From: Mariprofundaceae bacterium
GTDB lineage: Bacteria; Pseudomonadota; Zetaproteobacteria; Mariprofundales; Mariprofundaceae
Direction of reading: 5' to 3'
DNA length: 64,000 nt
Assembly: GCA_030950925.1 (NCBI GenBank)
Contig: JAUZQO010000029.1
Coordinates: forward strand, 1-64,000
Shown here: positions 53,264 to 63,480 of the stretch, in pieces
Layout of the letters: every line of letters begins with the position of its first letter
Position numbering within the stretch: the first letter of the stretch is position 1
The notes under the pieces: model-generated
What the model was told of the DNA's origin: nothing
What the model saw: the letters and a program-made list of their open reading frames with translations, nothing else
Database searches by the model: none
Program-made: the position numbers and the translations under genes

Positions 53264-53444
53264 TCCTCGAGTGCTTATGTTGGGGGTTCTTGTAAAGAGC
53301 CAAAGCACTCAAGGACAACCCTAATCATATGTGAACCTTATGAAAATTGGGTGACATCAATATGCTTCAAATAAGCATGTTCAATGCCAAGAAATCATAG
53401 GGTTCTTTTGCTTTTTAAATTCCCGATTTAAAGACCACGGGAAT
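53264..53444. repeat. Dispersed palindromic intergenic repeat, copy 3
   Basis: Stem 53264-53276 pairs with 53303-53315 with one mismatch and encloses GAGTGCTTATGT, like the copies at 22994 and 42755. A second small palindrome attcccg/cgggaat lies at 53419-53425 and 53438-53444 and is followed by gacg. The rest of the gap 53159-53561 shows no supportable gene. Confidence 0.6.
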
Positions 53445-53561
53445 GACGTGTGCATAATATCAGTTAAAAAATATCCCAAGGCAGTCTAGGCAAAACACAT
53501 GACATTGTCTATAAGCATACTTTTCACTTTCTGTTCAAACTGCATGCGCTACACTTGCTGC

Positions 53562-54155
53562 ATGGAATGGGTACAACATCTTGTCGAACAATATGGCTAT
53601 TGGGCTGTATTGTTTTGGACTTTCATTGAAGGCGAATCGGCTCTTATTATCGCAGCGGCTTTTGCTGCGGCAGGCATCCTCAACACTTGGATGGTTATTG
53701 CTGTGGCTGCATGCGGTGCATTCCTTGGACATTTGTTCTTTTTCTGGTTGGGACGTTGGCGTGGGGAACGTATTATCAACGCCATACCTTCACTCAAACG
53801 TCATGCGCCCAAAGCCAATGTGATTCTTGATAAATATGCACACTGGTCCATTTTTATATTTCAATATTTGTATGGCACACGACTTGCCGCTGCGATTCTT
53901 TTTGGCACGTCTTCGATTTCATTCAAACGTTTTTTCTTACTGCAAATCATCAATTGCATCACTTGGGCATGTGTTATTTACTCGGCGGGGCATTTCCTCG
54001 GCTTGGCTGCTATGAAAATTTTACATGAATTTGGTATTTGGGGGTTGTTGTTTGTATTGATACTACTTGCCACAATTGGAGGCTGGCTTTACTGGCGCTA
54101 TGGACACCACCACCTTAAAGCTCAATTTGATGAGTCTGCTGATAAAAGTTCCTGA
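53562..54155 (+). CDS. DedA family membrane protein
   Basis: The 197-residue inner-membrane protein begins MEWVQHLVEQYGYWAVLF. The DedA/SNARE-associated motifs are FIEGESALIIAAAFAAAGIL, FWLGRWRGERI and FQYLYGTRLAAAILFGTS, a variant of the FxRFxPxxR-type motif. Homologues are flippases for undecaprenyl phosphate or phospholipids. I chose the ATG at 53562 by family alignment; a frame from 53499 is also open. The 3' end overlaps the convergent acyl-CoA ligase by 34 bases. Confidence 0.87.
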   Translation: MEWVQHLVEQYGYWAVLFWTFIEGESALIIAAAFAAAGILNTWMVIAVAACGAFLGHLFFFWLGRWRGERIINAIPSLKRHAPKANVILDKYAHWSIFIFQYLYGTRLAAAILFGTSSISFKRFFLLQIINCITWACVIYSAGHFLGLAAMKILHEFGIWGLLFVLILLATIGGWLYWRYGHHHLKAQFDESADKSS

Positions 54156-55900
54156 ATCACACGGGTATATTTATCCTGAATGACACGCCGTTTTAGTTTC
54201 AAAGTCGGCGTTAAACAGTCATTTTTTTGACTCCAAGCCTCGTGTACAAAGCCAACATGCCGCACCTGCATATAACTCGCCAAATCAGATAGTTCTTTTT
54301 TCACACGTTTTAAGAACCACGCATGCACACGTGCATGTTTTTGCCAATTCAAAGGCAAATGCCCGCGATGATGCCGTTTCCATAAACGCTGTAAACACCG
54401 TTCATCAACCACCAATAAAGCTACAAGATGTGCCTGACCTTCTCCAATCACCATCGCCTGTTCCACACAAGGAAGATGACACAAATGCTGCTCCACCAAA
54501 GCAGGTGGTACATTTTCACCATTGGATAATACCATCAATTCTTTTTTGCGATCCACAATAAAGATATAACCATCATCATCAATACGCGCAATATCCCCTG
54601 TATGCAACCAGCCGTCATCATCCAACACACCTTGATTCCATTCGGGGTGTTGCCAATAGCCTTGCATCACCATATCGCCTTTCACCACCAACTCACCATC
54701 AACGGCCAACTGGCAGCTAACGCCAGATAAAGCAGGTCCCACACTCGCAGGTTTCACTTTCGCGGCCACATTTACACTCAACACAGGTGATGTCTCACTT
54801 AAACCATAGCCAGGCAACACCAATATATCAGCTGCCAGTAAAAAGTTGGCAATGCGCGGGCTTAACGCCGCCCCACCTGAAATAAACAAGCGCAAATGCC
54901 CTCCCAACTTGGCACGCAGCGGGGCATGCACCAAAACATCCAAGTGTTGCCACAACCATGCTTGCATCACTGATAGATCTTTGCCTTGCTGATGCAAATA
55001 AAACCGCTTTAAACCCAAATATTGAGCCTGTTGAAAGACAAAACGCTTCAACCATGATGTTTCCAATGTTGCTTGTACACCCGTATATATTTTTTCATAC
55101 AAACGCGGTACAGAAATCATCACAGTAGGTTTTATTTCAAACATATCTCGCATCAAGGTGGTCACATCTTCTGCATAGGCAAGCTGTGCTCCGCAAGCGA
55201 TGGGCAAAAAATGACCAACTGTGCGTTCAAAAGCATGGGATAAAGGCAGAAAAGACAAAAATACATCATCTTGAAAGACGGGTACAGCAGTCAATCCCGA
55301 CCACACATCTGCCAAAATATTTCCGTGCGTCAACATCACACCTTTAGGCTTACCCATGGTGCCAGAGGTGTAAATCAATGTTGCCAAATCTTCACGTTGT
55401 GGTGTAGGCATATCCAAACATCCATCCCAAATAATATCACTGATAACACTCATCAATGAATGTTGACCATCGAAGGGCAATATTGGCACTTCACCTTGAA
55501 CCAGCTTTTCTTTTTGGCTGGATTCAAAAAATATCAATGAACATTGAGCATCATGAAATACATATTGAACTTTCTCGGCTGTATCCGTGAAATAAGCAGG
55601 CACCGCCACCGCACCCAAATGTAAAATCGCCATATCCGCCAACAGCCAAGGCACACAGTTATGTCCCAAAATGCCGACCCGATCACCTTTAGAAACACCT
55701 GTCGATTGTAACCAAGCAACCAATCGCAACACCGAAATCTTCACTTTTTCAAGTGTCCATGATTGCCAAGCCCCATTTTCTTGACGACATTTCAACATGT
55801 CCCGTTTGGATAAATCATCAGGTAGATTGAAGAGTAAATCCGATAAGCACGCTGCATTTTTGGTGCGCTGCAAACCGAAACATGGCAAGTGTGAAAGCAT
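54122..55900 (-). CDS. Long-chain acyl-CoA synthetase (AMP-forming)
   Basis: The 592-residue adenylate-forming enzyme has the AMP-binding signature LIYTSGTMGKPKGVMLTHGN split over two lines of the P-loop, FLPLSHAFERT, LRLFISGGAALSP, GYGLSETSP, and GWLHTGDIARIDDDGYIFIV with the hinge DRKKELMV. It belongs to the FadD15/long-chain group without a transmembrane start. It activates free fatty acids for lipid synthesis or breakdown. AGGAGGT precedes the ATG at 55900. Confidence 0.92.
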   Translation of the reverse strand: MLSHLPCFGLQRTKNAACLSDLLFNLPDDLSKRDMLKCRQENGAWQSWTLEKVKISVLRLVAWLQSTGVSKGDRVGILGHNCVPWLLADMAILHLGAVAVPAYFTDTAEKVQYVFHDAQCSLIFFESSQKEKLVQGEVPILPFDGQHSLMSVISDIIWDGCLDMPTPQREDLATLIYTSGTMGKPKGVMLTHGNILADVWSGLTAVPVFQDDVFLSFLPLSHAFERTVGHFLPIACGAQLAYAEDVTTLMRDMFEIKPTVMISVPRLYEKIYTGVQATLETSWLKRFVFQQAQYLGLKRFYLHQQGKDLSVMQAWLWQHLDVLVHAPLRAKLGGHLRLFISGGAALSPRIANFLLAADILVLPGYGLSETSPVLSVNVAAKVKPASVGPALSGVSCQLAVDGELVVKGDMVMQGYWQHPEWNQGVLDDDGWLHTGDIARIDDDGYIFIVDRKKELMVLSNGENVPPALVEQHLCHLPCVEQAMVIGEGQAHLVALLVVDERCLQRLWKRHHRGHLPLNWQKHARVHAWFLKRVKKELSDLASYMQVRHVGFVHEAWSQKNDCLTPTLKLKRRVIQDKYTRVIQELLSADSSN

Positions 55901-56092
55901 GACTGACCTCCTAACCCAAGTGATTCATTTATGACTTGCATCCCCTTGCTTTCTCCCCAGACTGAGCAGATATAGCCATTGAAAAGCATAAAGGTTGCCG
56001 ACATAAGCGCTGCGTATGGGTGACCTTCGGAATAACAGATAAACCTCCTCTAGCTGAAGAACCGCTTATTTGCCGATCTAGTTACCAAGACA

Positions 56093-56782
56093 TCACCAGT
56101 CTGGCGTATTTTCTTCCCACACACGCAATGTTTGACGTTTTTCGGCATAATCAGGTTCAAATTGGGCAACGCGTTGCCAGAACTCTTTGGAATGATTGAG
56201 GTGTTGAAGGTGTGATAACTCATGAATCATCACATAGCGCATCAAATCTTGTGGTAATAATAGTAATTTAGCATTCAGGTTAATCCGCCGTTGATTGGAG
56301 CAACTTCCCCAGCGTGTTTTTTGCAAACGAATGGATACAGATTGGTAAGTCTCATCCATTTCTTGCGCTATCGCAAACAACATCGAGGACAAACACATTT
56401 CTGCCCGATCCTTAAGCCAGTGCTGCAATATTTGGGGAATGAAGGCATCATTGCTTGAATAAACTGTTAATTCCCCATCATTTTCTTGATGAAAATCTTT
56501 CTCATGACTGATATACTTGACTGTAATGACTTGATTTAATGATGGAAAATGAATGCGATTTGGTAGCACATCTACAGCTAAGCTTCCTGCTTGTTGATTT
56601 TGCATACCTTGCTGATGCTTCGCAATCCAATCCTTCTGACTGCGAACCAGATGTTCCGCATCATCATGGTTCATCCTCACAGGCAACACGACTTCTAACA
56701 TGCCATTTCGCTGCATCACCAAACGCGCATATTTGGCACGCTTGGATATACGCACTTGATATATAGGCAATGTCTGATTCAT
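56093..56782 (-). CDS. YgjP-like zinc metallopeptidase (M48/DUF45)
   Basis: The 229-residue protein has the zinc motif HELSHLQHLNHSKEFW and the preceding RLQKTRWGSCSNQRRINLN block of the DUF45/YgjP family. The ATG at 56782 overlaps the SDR stop by 4 bases, which sets the start. The cellular role of this family is not established; zinc-protease activity is expected from the motif. Confidence 0.87.
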   Translation of the reverse strand: MNQTLPIYQVRISKRAKYARLVMQRNGMLEVVLPVRMNHDDAEHLVRSQKDWIAKHQQGMQNQQAGSLAVDVLPNRIHFPSLNQVITVKYISHEKDFHQENDGELTVYSSNDAFIPQILQHWLKDRAEMCLSSMLFAIAQEMDETYQSVSIRLQKTRWGSCSNQRRINLNAKLLLLPQDLMRYVMIHELSHLQHLNHSKEFWQRVAQFEPDYAEKRQTLRVWEENTPDW

Positions 56783-57543
56783 GGTTTTAAATAATATTTT
56801 AAAAGAGGTAATGCCACACAACGTGGTACGATTTTTTGAAAGCCCCAAAGGCATTGATGTCGCCAACCGGGGACACAATAGCCGCCGCCTTGAGATAATG
56901 TTTGTAGAGATGCTTCGATAACTTTTTCGGGTCGCGTGCTAAACCATCCCCCTTTTCCTTTGGGCGCACCTGAAATATTACGAAAACCAGTGGGTGAAGG
57001 ACCTGGGGCTAACGTTACCACCTTCACCTTTCCATGAAGTTCTGAGCGTAGAGCCTCACTCCAAAATGTCAGACCTGCTTTGGCTGATCCATAGGTACTC
57101 ATATAGGGCATGGGCATTTCTCCCGCCAATGATGAAACATTGATGATAAAGCCCTTATTTTTTTTCAGCTTGGGTAATAAAGCATGCGCTAAGGTGATGG
57201 GAGCGACAAGATCCACCCGCAACACATCCAATTGCGCCACACTCTCACATATTTCAAAACCACCCCAAACACCAAAACCTGCATTGTTCACCAAACCAAC
57301 CATGTGTTCATTCAGCAAACATTCCAGCAATTGATCGATTCCTTTACGTGCTGAGAGTTCATACATCAACACGCGATGTTTTTCAGGATGAATCAACACA
57401 TCTTGTACCAATTTTAAACGCGCTGCATCACGCCCATGTAAAATCAAACGATAACCTTGCTTTTCAAGCTCTTTGGCAAAATAAAGACCAAAACCGCCCG
57501 ATGCCCCAGTGATTAACACACTGCCTTTCATCGTCTTTGTCAT
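56779..57543 (-). CDS. Short-chain dehydrogenase/reductase
   Basis: The 254-residue classical SDR has the cofactor loop LITGASGGFGLYFAKEL, NNAGFG, the catalytic Ser in INVSSLAGEMP and YGSAKAGL (YxxxK). HGRDAARL suggests an NADP preference through the Arg. The start ATG at 57543 overlaps the phosphatase stop by 4 bases. Substrate unknown. Confidence 0.9.
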   Translation of the reverse strand: MTKTMKGSVLITGASGGFGLYFAKELEKQGYRLILHGRDAARLKLVQDVLIHPEKHRVLMYELSARKGIDQLLECLLNEHMVGLVNNAGFGVWGGFEICESVAQLDVLRVDLVAPITLAHALLPKLKKNKGFIINVSSLAGEMPMPYMSTYGSAKAGLTFWSEALRSELHGKVKVVTLAPGPSPTGFRNISGAPKGKGGWFSTRPEKVIEASLQTLSQGGGYCVPGWRHQCLWGFQKIVPRCVALPLLKYYLKP

Positions 57544-58367
57544 GCCAATGCTCGAATGGGCTTCATGGTACATTGTCTTTTTTCAAAACTAGCAATATCT
57601 TGCACCCCATAACGACTTAACATATCCAAACAGGCTTCCATACCATGCCCTACTTCTTCAGGTGCATGGGCATCCGAACCAAAGGCAAAAGAAATCCGCC
57701 TTTTCACCGCTTTTTCAACCATGCGTTCATGCGGATAAATTTCTTGTACAGGCTTGCGTAAACCCGCTGAACTGATTTCTAAAACCATGCCCGCCTCTTT
57801 CACTGCATCCAACATATTGGATTCAGCTTGGTCAACACGCTGACTCCTTACTGGCGCACGTTGGCCAAATTTTTTAATCAAATCAGGGTGTCCAATGATG
57901 TCAAACATACACGTTGCCGCCGAGCGAGCAACCAAATCAAAGTATGCTACATACGCATCTTCCACATCCATGTTATCCCAACGGTGTATTTCATCAGGAT
58001 TATCAAAGCCCCAATCACCGATAAAATGAACCGAGCCAATCACATAATCCCAAGTATAAGCATCGATCATGGATTGTACTGCTGCCTCTGTACCTGGATG
58101 AAAATCAGCTTCTAGCCCCACACGTATGATAACATCACTCTCCATCTCATCACGTATGGTTTCTACTTCTTGTAAATAATCGGGCAATTCAGATGCATCC
58201 ATCCGCCAAGCAGCATCAAAACCATCAGGCATCGGTGAATGATCTGACATGCCTATTTCAGTGAAACCTCGCGCAACTGCCGCTTGTGCATAAGCCCGAA
58301 CATTTCCCACCGCATGGTTACAACGTGGGGTATGCATATGATAGTCAGGAACTGGAAGATATTTCAT
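57540..58367 (-). CDS. hisK: PHP-family histidinol-phosphatase
   Basis: The 275-residue enzyme begins DYHMHTPRCNHAVG, the first metal-binding motif of HisK-type phosphatases. GMSDHSPMP, GLEADFHPGTE, GSVHFI, IIGHPDLIKKFG and FGSDAHAPEEVG supply the other ligands. It likely removes phosphate from histidinol phosphate, though other PHP phosphatases are possible. It heads a three-gene coupled operon with the SDR and the metallopeptidase. Confidence 0.88.
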   Translation of the reverse strand: MKYLPVPDYHMHTPRCNHAVGNVRAYAQAAVARGFTEIGMSDHSPMPDGFDAAWRMDASELPDYLQEVETIRDEMESDVIIRVGLEADFHPGTEAAVQSMIDAYTWDYVIGSVHFIGDWGFDNPDEIHRWDNMDVEDAYVAYFDLVARSAATCMFDIIGHPDLIKKFGQRAPVRSQRVDQAESNMLDAVKEAGMVLEISSAGLRKPVQEIYPHERMVEKAVKRRISFAFGSDAHAPEEVGHGMEACLDMLSRYGVQDIASFEKRQCTMKPIRALA

Positions 58368-58465
58368 GGGCGAAGATTATCAGCAAGCCACTGGGATAAA
58401 AGTGGCAGGTGACTTTATACACATGCGAGTTGCTTTTTTCATATATCCATAAATAATACGTGGTT

Positions 58466-59854
58466 ATGATCACTTCGAACCTTTTCAATATTAAGATGAT
58501 TCAAAAGTATGATAAAGCTGGACCTCGTTATACATCTTACCCAACCGCTCCCATGTTTCACAGTGCCATCAATGCTGATGTTTATGCAAAAACATTAAAT
58601 GATGTGGCTCAATCCGATATCCCTTTATCCTTATATATTCATATCCCATTTTGTAATACCGTTTGTTATTACTGTGGTTGCAACAAAATTGTGACTAAAA
58701 AATATGAACGTGCCCAGCCTTATTTGGAATTACTTATCAAAGAAATTGATATGGTGGCTGATGCCATGGGGGAAACAAAACGACCTGTCACTCAATTGCA
58801 CTTTGGTGGTGGTACACCGACCTTTTTGAACGATAAACAAATGCGTCAGCTCACCAACCATCTACACAAACGTTTTAACTTTGTGCCTGATGAAGAAGGA
58901 GAATATGGCATTGAAATGGATCCACGTGAATGCACTGAAAGCACTGTCAAAGTATTACGCGAGTGTGGTTTTAATCGCATGAGCATGGGTGTTCAGGATT
59001 TTGATCCGATTGTACAAAAGTCAGTGAATCGTATTCAAAGCAAAGAAGAAACATTGCGTGTGCTTAATGATGCACGCAACAATGGGTTCACCTCCATGAA
59101 TATTGACTTGATGTATGGCTTACCCCATCAAACGGTGGAAACATTCAACCAAACCTTAGATACTATTATTGAATTTTCGCCTGATCGCATTGCTTTATTT
59201 AACTATGCCCACCTGCCCAAGATGTTTATGCCGCAACGCCGCATTGATGAAAATGCTATTCCAACACCGCAAACCAAGTTGGATATTTTAGAGCATAGCA
59301 TGCATAAGCTACTGGCTGCGGGTTATGTTTTTGTGGGTATGGATCATTTTGCCAAACCTGATGATGAAATGGCGATTGCCCAACATGAAGGTCATCTATA
59401 TCGCAACTTTCAAGGCTACTCCACCCATGCCGATTGTGATCTGATTGGTTTGGGGCTGACATCTATCGGTTATGTGGGTGGAAATTTTTTTCAAAATGCC
59501 AAAGGTATGGATGATTATCAAGCCGATATAGAAAGCAGTCACTTCTCTGTTTTTCGTGGTTATAAGCTCACCCAAGAAGATCATTTACGCCGCCATGTCA
59601 TTATGCGTTTAATGTGTGATTTTGCATTGGATTATAACACCTTTGAATCTGACTATAACATCGACTTCAAAACCCATTTTTCAGATACACTGGATGATTT
59701 AAAGATCATGCAAGATGATCACTTGCTCACTTTAAATGATGATGGTTTGCAGGTGCTTACGGCTGGGCGTTTGTTGATACGCAATATTGCCATGGCATTT
59801 GATGAACATTTGCGCACCAAACAGGGCGAAACAAAGTTTTCAAAGGTGATTTAA
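58466..59854 (+). CDS. hemN: Oxygen-independent coproporphyrinogen III oxidase
   Basis: The 462-residue radical SAM enzyme of anaerobic heme synthesis has the cluster motif CNTVCYYCGC. PRYTSYPTA near the start, LHFGGGTPTFL, MGVQDFD, DLMYGLPHQT and FVGMDHFAKPDDEM are true HemN features (not HemW). The ATG at 58466 is preferred over a GTG 6 bases earlier. No FNR box is obvious upstream. Confidence 0.95.
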   Translation: MITSNLFNIKMIQKYDKAGPRYTSYPTAPMFHSAINADVYAKTLNDVAQSDIPLSLYIHIPFCNTVCYYCGCNKIVTKKYERAQPYLELLIKEIDMVADAMGETKRPVTQLHFGGGTPTFLNDKQMRQLTNHLHKRFNFVPDEEGEYGIEMDPRECTESTVKVLRECGFNRMSMGVQDFDPIVQKSVNRIQSKEETLRVLNDARNNGFTSMNIDLMYGLPHQTVETFNQTLDTIIEFSPDRIALFNYAHLPKMFMPQRRIDENAIPTPQTKLDILEHSMHKLLAAGYVFVGMDHFAKPDDEMAIAQHEGHLYRNFQGYSTHADCDLIGLGLTSIGYVGGNFFQNAKGMDDYQADIESSHFSVFRGYKLTQEDHLRRHVIMRLMCDFALDYNTFESDYNIDFKTHFSDTLDDLKIMQDDHLLTLNDDGLQVLTAGRLLIRNIAMAFDEHLRTKQGETKFSKVI

Positions 59855-59863
59855 ACTATTGGT

Positions 59864-59897
59864 AAGTGAGTACGTCCAATATTGGACGTACTCACTT
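59864..59897. terminator. Perfect 34-base palindrome between hemN and arsM
   Basis: 59864-59880 is the exact reverse complement of 59881-59897. It lies between two convergent genes and would form a 17-bp stem in either transcript (with a strained loop), so it probably terminates both. The flanking T-runs are weak. Confidence 0.7.
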
Positions 59898-59907
59898 TCA
59901 AAACCTT

Positions 59908-60735
59908 TTAACAATGCGTACAACAAGCCTTGGGTTTCACTGCTTCAATCCGTGCTGAAACCACATAATCTTCCACGCCACGCCCAGGTGCCCAATCACG
60001 GATAAACTCCCGTGTTTCATCTTTGGGTTCAACCACAACCTGTTCAAATCCTGCCGCTTGAATCATTTCAATCAAATCATCCACCAACGATGCCCCCGCC
60101 ATACATCCTGCATACAAAGCTGGGTCATTTTTCATGTCATCAGGCATGTCACACGTTGCTACAACATCCGAAATCGCCAAACGCCCACCCACTTTTAAAA
60201 TACGAAAAGCATCACGAAACACTTGCGGTTTATTGGGTGATAAGTTAATGACACAATTGGACATAATCACATCTACCGTACCATTGGCGATGGGAAGGTG
60301 CTCAATTTCACCCAAACGAAATTCAACATGTGAGAATTTTCCTTTTTCAGCATTTTTACGTGCTTTTGAAATCATGGTGGGTGTCATATCAACACCAATC
60401 ACATGCCCAGTTTCACCCACCTCTTGTGCAGCAAGAAAAACATCAAAACCACCGCCACTGCCCAAATCCACGACGGTTTCGCCTTGTTTCAGACTTGCAA
60501 TGGCGCGTGGATTACCACAACCCAAGCCCATATCAGCACCTTCGGGAACTTTCTTTAAATCATCTTCAGAATAACCCATACGCGTTGAAATCAAGGTGTT
60601 GATGGCTGTATCATCGGATACACCGCAGCAACTGGATTCCACACCACAGCATTCACCACTATTACTGGCTTCCGCAACCTCTGCATAACTTTCTCGCACA
60701 TGTTGACGAATATCGTCCGATTTTTTTTCACCCAT
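59908..60735 (-). CDS. arsM: Arsenite methyltransferase
   Basis: This 275-residue SAM enzyme has VVDLGSGGGFDVFLAA and GVDMTPTMISKAR. The three conserved arsenic-binding cysteines are in GLGCGNP, SNCVINL and AGCMAGA. Extra Cys pairs are present near the N-terminus (ECCGVESSCCG) and at the end (CCTHC). It methylates As(III) as a detoxification step. GGGGAT precedes the ATG at 60735. No arsR or arsenite efflux gene is adjacent. Confidence 0.93.
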   Translation of the reverse strand: MGEKKSDDIRQHVRESYAEVAEASNSGECCGVESSCCGVSDDTAINTLISTRMGYSEDDLKKVPEGADMGLGCGNPRAIASLKQGETVVDLGSGGGFDVFLAAQEVGETGHVIGVDMTPTMISKARKNAEKGKFSHVEFRLGEIEHLPIANGTVDVIMSNCVINLSPNKPQVFRDAFRILKVGGRLAISDVVATCDMPDDMKNDPALYAGCMAGASLVDDLIEMIQAAGFEQVVVEPKDETREFIRDWAPGRGVEDYVVSARIEAVKPKACCTHC

Positions 60736-60804
60736 GATTATATCCCCATGATTTATATTCAAGTTCATCAGTCTTTCTCAAGTATTATTTCTTACAGTCA
60801 TACG

Positions 60805-60846
60805 AAAAAAGCCTGCCCAACTATGTTGGACAGGCTTTTTTTCATA
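60805..60846. terminator. Bidirectional terminator after petC
   Basis: An 11-bp stem with one C/A mismatch (around 60811-60821 and 60825-60835) is flanked by A-run and T-run. It ends the petA-petB-petC transcript on minus. Confidence 0.9.
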
Positions 60847-60861
60847 CGAAAACATTAAGAT

Positions 60862-61554
60862 TTAATGTTTTACATCTTTCCATACTTCAACTTTCAAGCG
60901 CCACAGAACTAACGTCAATAGTAGCAAGAAGCCCAATACCCAGCAACCAATCGCACGGCGTTGATTTTGATGGGGATCAGCAATAAATGCCAAGAAAGCA
61001 GCTACATCTTGAGAGTCTTGCTCAATTTGTGCTGTATCTTCCTTATCATGATCAAGCCATCCCATCGGATCAGGCATCGCAATACGATGACCTGGAAAAT
61101 ACTCGTTGAAATTACCATCAGGAATAATGCCTTTTGGATCATGTTCAAAACCTGTCAAAACAGAGTAAATATAGTCTGCTCCACCCTTACGAGCATACGC
61201 TATGACTGACAAATCAGGTGGAACTTTACCATACGATCCTTTCGCATCTTCGGCAGATAAATCGGTGCGCATACCTTCAGTAAGAGCATAATCACCACGC
61301 AATTCATCCACAGCTTCACGCGTCAAGCCAATTTCAGGATAGTCTATCAAACCCTTATATGTCACAAAGGTTGCTGAATGACACCCCATACATACATCAG
61401 TAAAGACGGTTAAGCCTCGACGAATTTGCTCTTGGCTAGTGACATCAATCACAGCATGCTTAAGTTCAACACCACCTTCATTGGCAATTGCACTTTGCGA
61501 AAAGCTTACGACTGATAAAGCACCAACAGCGATTAATAATTGTTTCAACTTCAT
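60862..61554 (-). CDS. petC: Cytochrome c1 of the bc1 complex
   Basis: The 230-residue protein has a cleavable signal (ending SAIA-NE, near 25), heme site CMGCHSATF, and the axial Met in GHRIAMPDPM. A C-terminal membrane anchor (GCWVLGFLLLLTLVLW) follows. GGAGGGG precedes the ATG at 61554, which is 1 base past the petB stop. It passes electrons from the Rieske protein to a soluble cytochrome c. Confidence 0.94.
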   Translation of the reverse strand: MKLKQLLIAVGALSVVSFSQSAIANEGGVELKHAVIDVTSQEQIRRGLTVFTDVCMGCHSATFVTYKGLIDYPEIGLTREAVDELRGDYALTEGMRTDLSAEDAKGSYGKVPPDLSVIAYARKGGADYIYSVLTGFEHDPKGIIPDGNFNEYFPGHRIAMPDPMGWLDHDKEDTAQIEQDSQDVAAFLAFIADPHQNQRRAIGCWVLGFLLLLTLVLWRLKVEVWKDVKH

Positions 61555-61555
61555 A

Positions 61556-62773
61556 TTAAATCCCCTCCGGTACTGGTTTCGTTTTCTCAAACTTCGGCAC
61601 AATCAGAAGCAAGAAGAAGAAAGCAAAGTAATACGCCGTTGCAACCTGACCCACCAATTTCAAAACGGGGGTTGGAGGCTCATGCCCACAGTAACCCAAC
61701 ACGATGACATCAATAAAGAACAAGATGACCATTTGTTTGAACACTGGACGGTAACGCGCAGAACGAACCTTAGAGCGATCTAAGAAAGGCAAGGCAAACA
61801 AAATTGCCAATGATCCACCCATCGCAAGCACACCGACCAATTTATCAGGAAATGAACGCAAAATAGTGTACCAAGGTGTCAAATACCACACTGGCGCAAT
61901 ATGTGGCGGTGTTGATAAGGCATTTGCAGGTACATAGTTATCCACTTCAATAAAGTAACCCCAAGCATGCGGATTAAAGAAGACAAAGTAGCAATAGAAT
62001 AACAAGAACACACCCACACCGAATGCATCTTTCACGGTGTAATAAGGATGGAACATGATTTTTTCTTCTTCTTTGGTTAAATCAATACCTTCAGGATTAT
62101 TGGAATGAACCACATGCAATGCATGAATATGTCCACCCACAATCGCAGCCAATAACAATGGGAAAAGATAATGCAAGGAGAAGAAACGGTTCAAGGTTGG
62201 ATCACCAACCGCGAAACCACCACGCAACAATTGCTGTAAATACTCACCAATCACTGGCAAAGCACCAAACAAGTTGGTAATCACGGTGGCACCCCAGAAA
62301 GACATTTGACCCCAAGGCAACAAATAACCAAAGAATGCTGCACCTTGCATAATCAACAAAATAACCACACCAATAATCCACAACAACTCACGCGGTTCTT
62401 TATATGAACCATAATAAAGCCCGCGACCAATATGCATATAAACCACAACAAAAAATGCCGAAGCACCCACCGCATGCATATAACGAATCAACCAACCAAA
62501 ATTCACATCACGCATAATGCGTTCCACTGAATCAAAAGCGACCGTATACTGACCATAGCTGACTGCCGCAGATGGCTTGTAATACATGGCTAAAAAAACA
62601 CCTGTTAGAATCTGCAACACCAATACCAACAATGCCAGCGAACCAAAATTCCACATATAGTTCAAGTTTTTAGGTGCTGGATATTCGGTCAATTGCGATT
62701 TAATAATCGCACCTGCATCCGTACGACGATCCACCCAAGCAAATATTTTTGTTTTCATCATTGAATTTAACAT
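61556..62773 (-). CDS. petB: Cytochrome b of the bc1 complex
   Basis: The 405-residue membrane protein has the heme b His pairs in helices B and D ([31 protein letters not shown]). PEWYxTPW reads [17 protein letters not shown], with the preceding Glu position changed. [21 protein letters not shown] marks the quinol site. AGGGG precedes the ATG. It is between petA and petC in one operon. Confidence 0.95.
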   Translation of the reverse strand: MLNSMMKTKIFAWVDRRTDAGAIIKSQLTEYPAPKNLNYMWNFGSLALLVLVLQILTGVFLAMYYKPSAAVSYGQYTVAFDSVERIMRDVNFGWLIRYMHAVGASAFFVVVYMHIGRGLYYGSYKEPRELLWIIGVVILLIMQGAAFFGYLLPWGQMSFWGATVITNLFGALPVIGEYLQQLLRGGFAVGDPTLNRFFSLHYLFPLLLAAIVGGHIHALHVVHSNNPEGIDLTKEEEKIMFHPYYTVKDAFGVGVFLLFYCYFVFFNPHAWGYFIEVDNYVPANALSTPPHIAPVWYLTPWYTILRSFPDKLVGVLAMGGSLAILFALPFLDRSKVRSARYRPVFKQMVILFFIDVIVLGYCGHEPPTPVLKLVGQVATAYYFAFFFLLLIVPKFEKTKPVPEGI

Positions 62774-62784
62774 AAATATTCCCC

Positions 62785-63384
62785 TTACCCTATCAAGACA
62801 GTAGTGTCAGATGTATATTTATAAGGCAATGCATGCAAATTAAATGGTGCAGGTGATCCATTAATCACACGTCCTGAAATATCATATTTTGAACCATGAC
62901 AAGGGCAATGCCACCCACCAGGCCAATCGGCAGGCACTGAATCTCCCCAATCTTTACGTCCCGCTGTCGGCTTATAACCTGGAATACAACCCAAATGTGT
63001 GCAAATAGCCGATACCACCAAATATTCGGGTTTAATCGAACGATATTTAACGCGATCGGGATCATTCATCCAAGGCTGTGAAACCTCTGGAATCGCCTTA
63101 GAATCCTTATCTTTCAACATATCATCATGACCATCGACTTCTTTCAATAACTCAGGTGTGCGATTGGTAATAAATACTGGTTTTCCTTGCCATAAAATAA
63201 CCACCAACTGCCCAGCCGCAACCGTTGTTACATCATACTCAGTTTTTGACGCTGCTAATGTATCTGCAGCAGGCAACATACTACCGATAAATGGTACGAT
63301 GGTTGCAGCCGCAGCCACACCACCCAAACCACCGGCAGCAAGGTACAAAAAATTACGGCGTGACTCATTCGCCTTTTCTGTCAT
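62785..63384 (-). CDS. petA: Rieske iron-sulfur subunit of the bc1 complex
   Basis: The 199-residue protein has a Tat-type start ([12 protein letters not shown]) doubling as membrane anchor. The [2Fe-2S] loops are CTHLGCIPG and [10 protein letters not shown] loop between them ([18 protein letters not shown]) is usual for proteobacterial forms. AGGAT precedes the ATG. First gene of petABC. Confidence 0.95.
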   Translation of the reverse strand: MTEKANESRRNFLYLAAGGLGGVAAAATIVPFIGSMLPAADTLAASKTEYDVTTVAAGQLVVILWQGKPVFITNRTPELLKEVDGHDDMLKDKDSKAIPEVSQPWMNDPDRVKYRSIKPEYLVVSAICTHLGCIPGYKPTAGRKDWGDSVPADWPGGWHCPCHGSKYDISGRVINGSPAPFNLHALPYKYTSDTTVLIG

Positions 63385-63420
63385 AGCTATCCTCCCCTCA
63401 AGTTTTTTTCAAACATTCGT

Positions 63421-63450
63421 AAAAATGGGCGCTTACCTACGTAAGCACCC
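63421..63450 (-). terminator. Intrinsic terminator of rpe
   Basis: A 10-bp stem with one mismatch (63427-63436 with 63441-63450) is followed on minus by ATTTTT. It separates rpe from petABC. Confidence 0.82.
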
Positions 63451-63480
63451 AATATTTACAAAACTTTTTTCACAGAAATA

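Noticed and set aside
55901-56092. Short minus frame upstream of the acyl-CoA ligase (MSATFMLFNGYICSVWG)
   Set aside because: No homology that I recognise and it runs into the ligase leader in another frame. A riboswitch was considered, but no known consensus fits.
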